54,868 nt of DNA from the NCBI GenBank assembly GCA_013285855.1, contig JABDGW010000010.1, forward strand, positions 1 through 54,868. Reading direction: 5' to 3'. How positions within the stretch are numbered: position 1 is the stretch's first letter; the number at the start of each line of letters is the position of its first letter. A program made the translations under genes and the position numbers. The stretch comes from Bacteroidota bacterium (lineage in GTDB: Bacteria > Bacteroidota > Bacteroidia > Chitinophagales > Chitinophagaceae). Of this stretch, positions 53,727-54,868 are shown in pieces. The notes under the pieces are model-generated. The model was not told where the DNA came from, searched no databases, and saw only the letters and a list, made by a program, of their open reading frames with translations.

Positions 53727-53819
53727 TTGTGTAGTATAATTAAAAGTAAAGATAGAGGAATGAGAATTTCGATCTTAATAAATAACAATTTGTTTTAATA
53801 ATCTATATGCGTACGGTTA

Positions 53820-54410
53820 TTATTTTTCAATTTCCCCATCAACCATTTTTTCAATTTTTTTATCAGGAATAAACCAGATGATTGCAACGGTAATAAACAG
53901 CAAACCTGAAATTGTTGTGTTTATATAAGCCAATGGAATTGCGGCAGTATACAAAAAAAGAGAAGCCATTCCTTTACCTCTTTGCCTTTGCATAATATCT
54001 TTTAAGCGCAGGTCATCTTTATGGCGTCTTTCAATTGTTATTTGTAAGATGGTATATGCAACTCCGCATAAATCAAGCAGCACAGCATACAATGCTACGG
54101 GAAATGGTTGAAAATGATTTTGTCCAAGCCAGCCTGTTGCAAATGGAACAAGAGAAAGCCAGAATAATAAATTAAGATTTGCCCACATAATGCCTGCGCT
54201 GATATGTTTTACCAAATGCATTAAATGATGATGATTGTTCCAGTAAATACCAATGAAAACAAAACTGAGCATGTAACTTAAAAAAACAGGAATAATTGGT
54301 TGAAGCGCTTGCCATGTTGCACCTTCAGGCACTTTTAATTCAAGCACCATTATGGTTATGATGATTGCAATAACGCCATCACTAAACGCTTCAAGTCTGC
54401 CTTTTCCCAT
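53820..54410 (-). CDS. TMEM175 (DUF1211) family potassium channel-like protein
   Basis: 196 aa, six hydrophobic segments. The start GRLEAFSDGVIAIIITIMVLEL carries the FSDG motif in helix 1 that forms the pore of bacterial TMEM175 channels. FIGIYWNNHHHLMHLVKHI near 72 is also typical. It ends in a charged tail (KKIEKMVDGEIEK). Bacterial members are K+ leak channels with little selectivity. Confidence 0.9.
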   Translation of the reverse strand: MGKGRLEAFSDGVIAIIITIMVLELKVPEGATWQALQPIIPVFLSYMLSFVFIGIYWNNHHHLMHLVKHISAGIMWANLNLLFWLSLVPFATGWLGQNHFQPFPVALYAVLLDLCGVAYTILQITIERRHKDDLRLKDIMQRQRGKGMASLFLYTAAIPLAYINTTISGLLFITVAIIWFIPDKKIEKMVDGEIEK

Positions 54411-54455
54411 ATCGTTATTTTGATAAAGATGTCACACTTCCAAAGTGTCAGACAC

Positions 54456-54868
54456 CTATTTTAAACTTGCATACACCAACTGTTCAAATTGCTGCGATAA
54501 TTGACCGTGTGAATTAGGTGTTTGCTGTGTCATAATCAAACATACTAAATGCGCTTTTGGATCTGCCCAATACGTTGTACCGAAAAATCCACCCCATGAA
54601 AAGCTGCCTGCGTTACGGCTTGCATCTGCACTGCCTTTATCAGATGTAATTTCAAAGCCTAAACCAAAATTATCTTTTCCATTAAACAAAAAATCAAGCT
54701 GCGGATGCAACATCATTTCAACAGTACGTTTTGAAAGAATTGTTTTGCCGTTATACGTTCCGCCATTTAATATCATTTGCAAGAACACAGCATAGTCATA
54801 AGCAGTAGAAGATAAGCCTGCACCCCCTGAAAAATAATGTTTGGTGATCTTTGGATAATCAGGATCAA
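54456..54868 (-). CDS. Beta-lactamase-family serine hydrolase (partial, C-terminal part)
   Basis: The minus-strand frame is open to the right edge, so the N-terminal part and its SxxK motif lie outside the window. The visible text HYFSGGAGLSSTAYDYAVFLQMILNGGTYNGKTILSKRTVEMM (in parts) and the later GLGFEITSD and SWGGFFGTTYWADPKAHLVCLIMTQQ are typical of class C-like esterase/beta-lactamase relatives (Pfam Beta-lactamase). Such proteins cleave esters or D-amino-acid peptides, and true antibiotic resistance is uncommon. Probably exported. Confidence 0.85.
   Translation of the reverse strand, partial: DPDYPKITKHYFSGGAGLSSTAYDYAVFLQMILNGGTYNGKTILSKRTVEMMLHPQLDFLFNGKDNFGLGFEITSDKGSADASRNAGSFSWGGFFGTTYWADPKAHLVCLIMTQQTPNSHGQLSQQFEQLVYASLK

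Overview
The window comes from a low-GC member of the Bacteroidota, most likely the Chitinophagaceae or a close relative. The signs are a SusC/RagA receptor, a DUF1080 3-keto-disaccharide hydrolase, GH127 and DUF4965 enzymes, A-rich leaders in place of Shine-Dalgarno sites, and a Bacteroidota-style extracellular contractile injection system (eCIS). No rRNA, tRNA, CRISPR array or complete insertion sequence was seen. REGION 1 (1-14349), carbohydrate use: on the minus strand a GMC oxidoreductase, a small membrane protein and a truncated SusC receptor; on the plus strand a DUF1080 hydrolase; then a plus-strand operon of a sugar MFS permease, a ROK sugar kinase and a GH2 exo-beta-D-glucosaminidase. 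It converges on a minus-strand set of GH127, DUF4965/glutaminase-like protein and glucosamine-6-phosphate deaminase. The middle genes make a coherent route from chitosan-type oligomers through glucosamine and glucosamine-6-P to fructose-6-P. REGION 2 (14641-34691), injection machine: an orphan LytTR regulator, then a co-directional eCIS operon with a Pvc16/DUF4255 cap protein, an unrecognised 394-aa protein, sheath, two tube proteins, a 54-aa DUF5908 protein, a LysM hub protein, a VgrG-like spike, a PAAR tip, gp25, a very large Afp11/J baseplate protein, an Afp12-like protein, a CIS_TMP tape-measure-family protein and an AAA+ ATPase. REGION 3 (34736-46472), cargo: seven consecutive proteins share an N-terminal delivery-like module (IQRK repeats, a CxxC-acidic motif, then a DUF4157 zincin-like domain with HExxH) and carry different C-terminal domains: an unknown helical domain, an HELWH zincin, a foreign high-GC domain, a lethal-factor-like zincin, an OmpA-like domain, a Trp-rich amphipathic region plus second HExxH domain, and a HET-C domain. 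No immunity-like genes lie between them, and no tail-fibre gene is visible. This is the most interesting part of the window: it looks like a polymorphic effector array attached to one eCIS. One member is a mosaic, with a 1.5-kb high-GC block beginning at its HExxH codons and followed by a possible group II intron reverse-transcriptase remnant. The next member has lost, or does not use, a canonical start codon at its expected beginning. REGION 4 (46510-54868), housekeeping and metal uptake: a truncated Hpt protein, a small exported protein, an APC permease, a SolA-type flavin oxidase, a 59-aa charged protein, a zinc-type ABC permease and binding protein, an outer-membrane porin, a small His-containing exported protein, a TMEM175-type channel, and the C-terminal part of a beta-lactamase-family hydrolase. 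Function assignments rest on motif recognition by eye; no database search was run.
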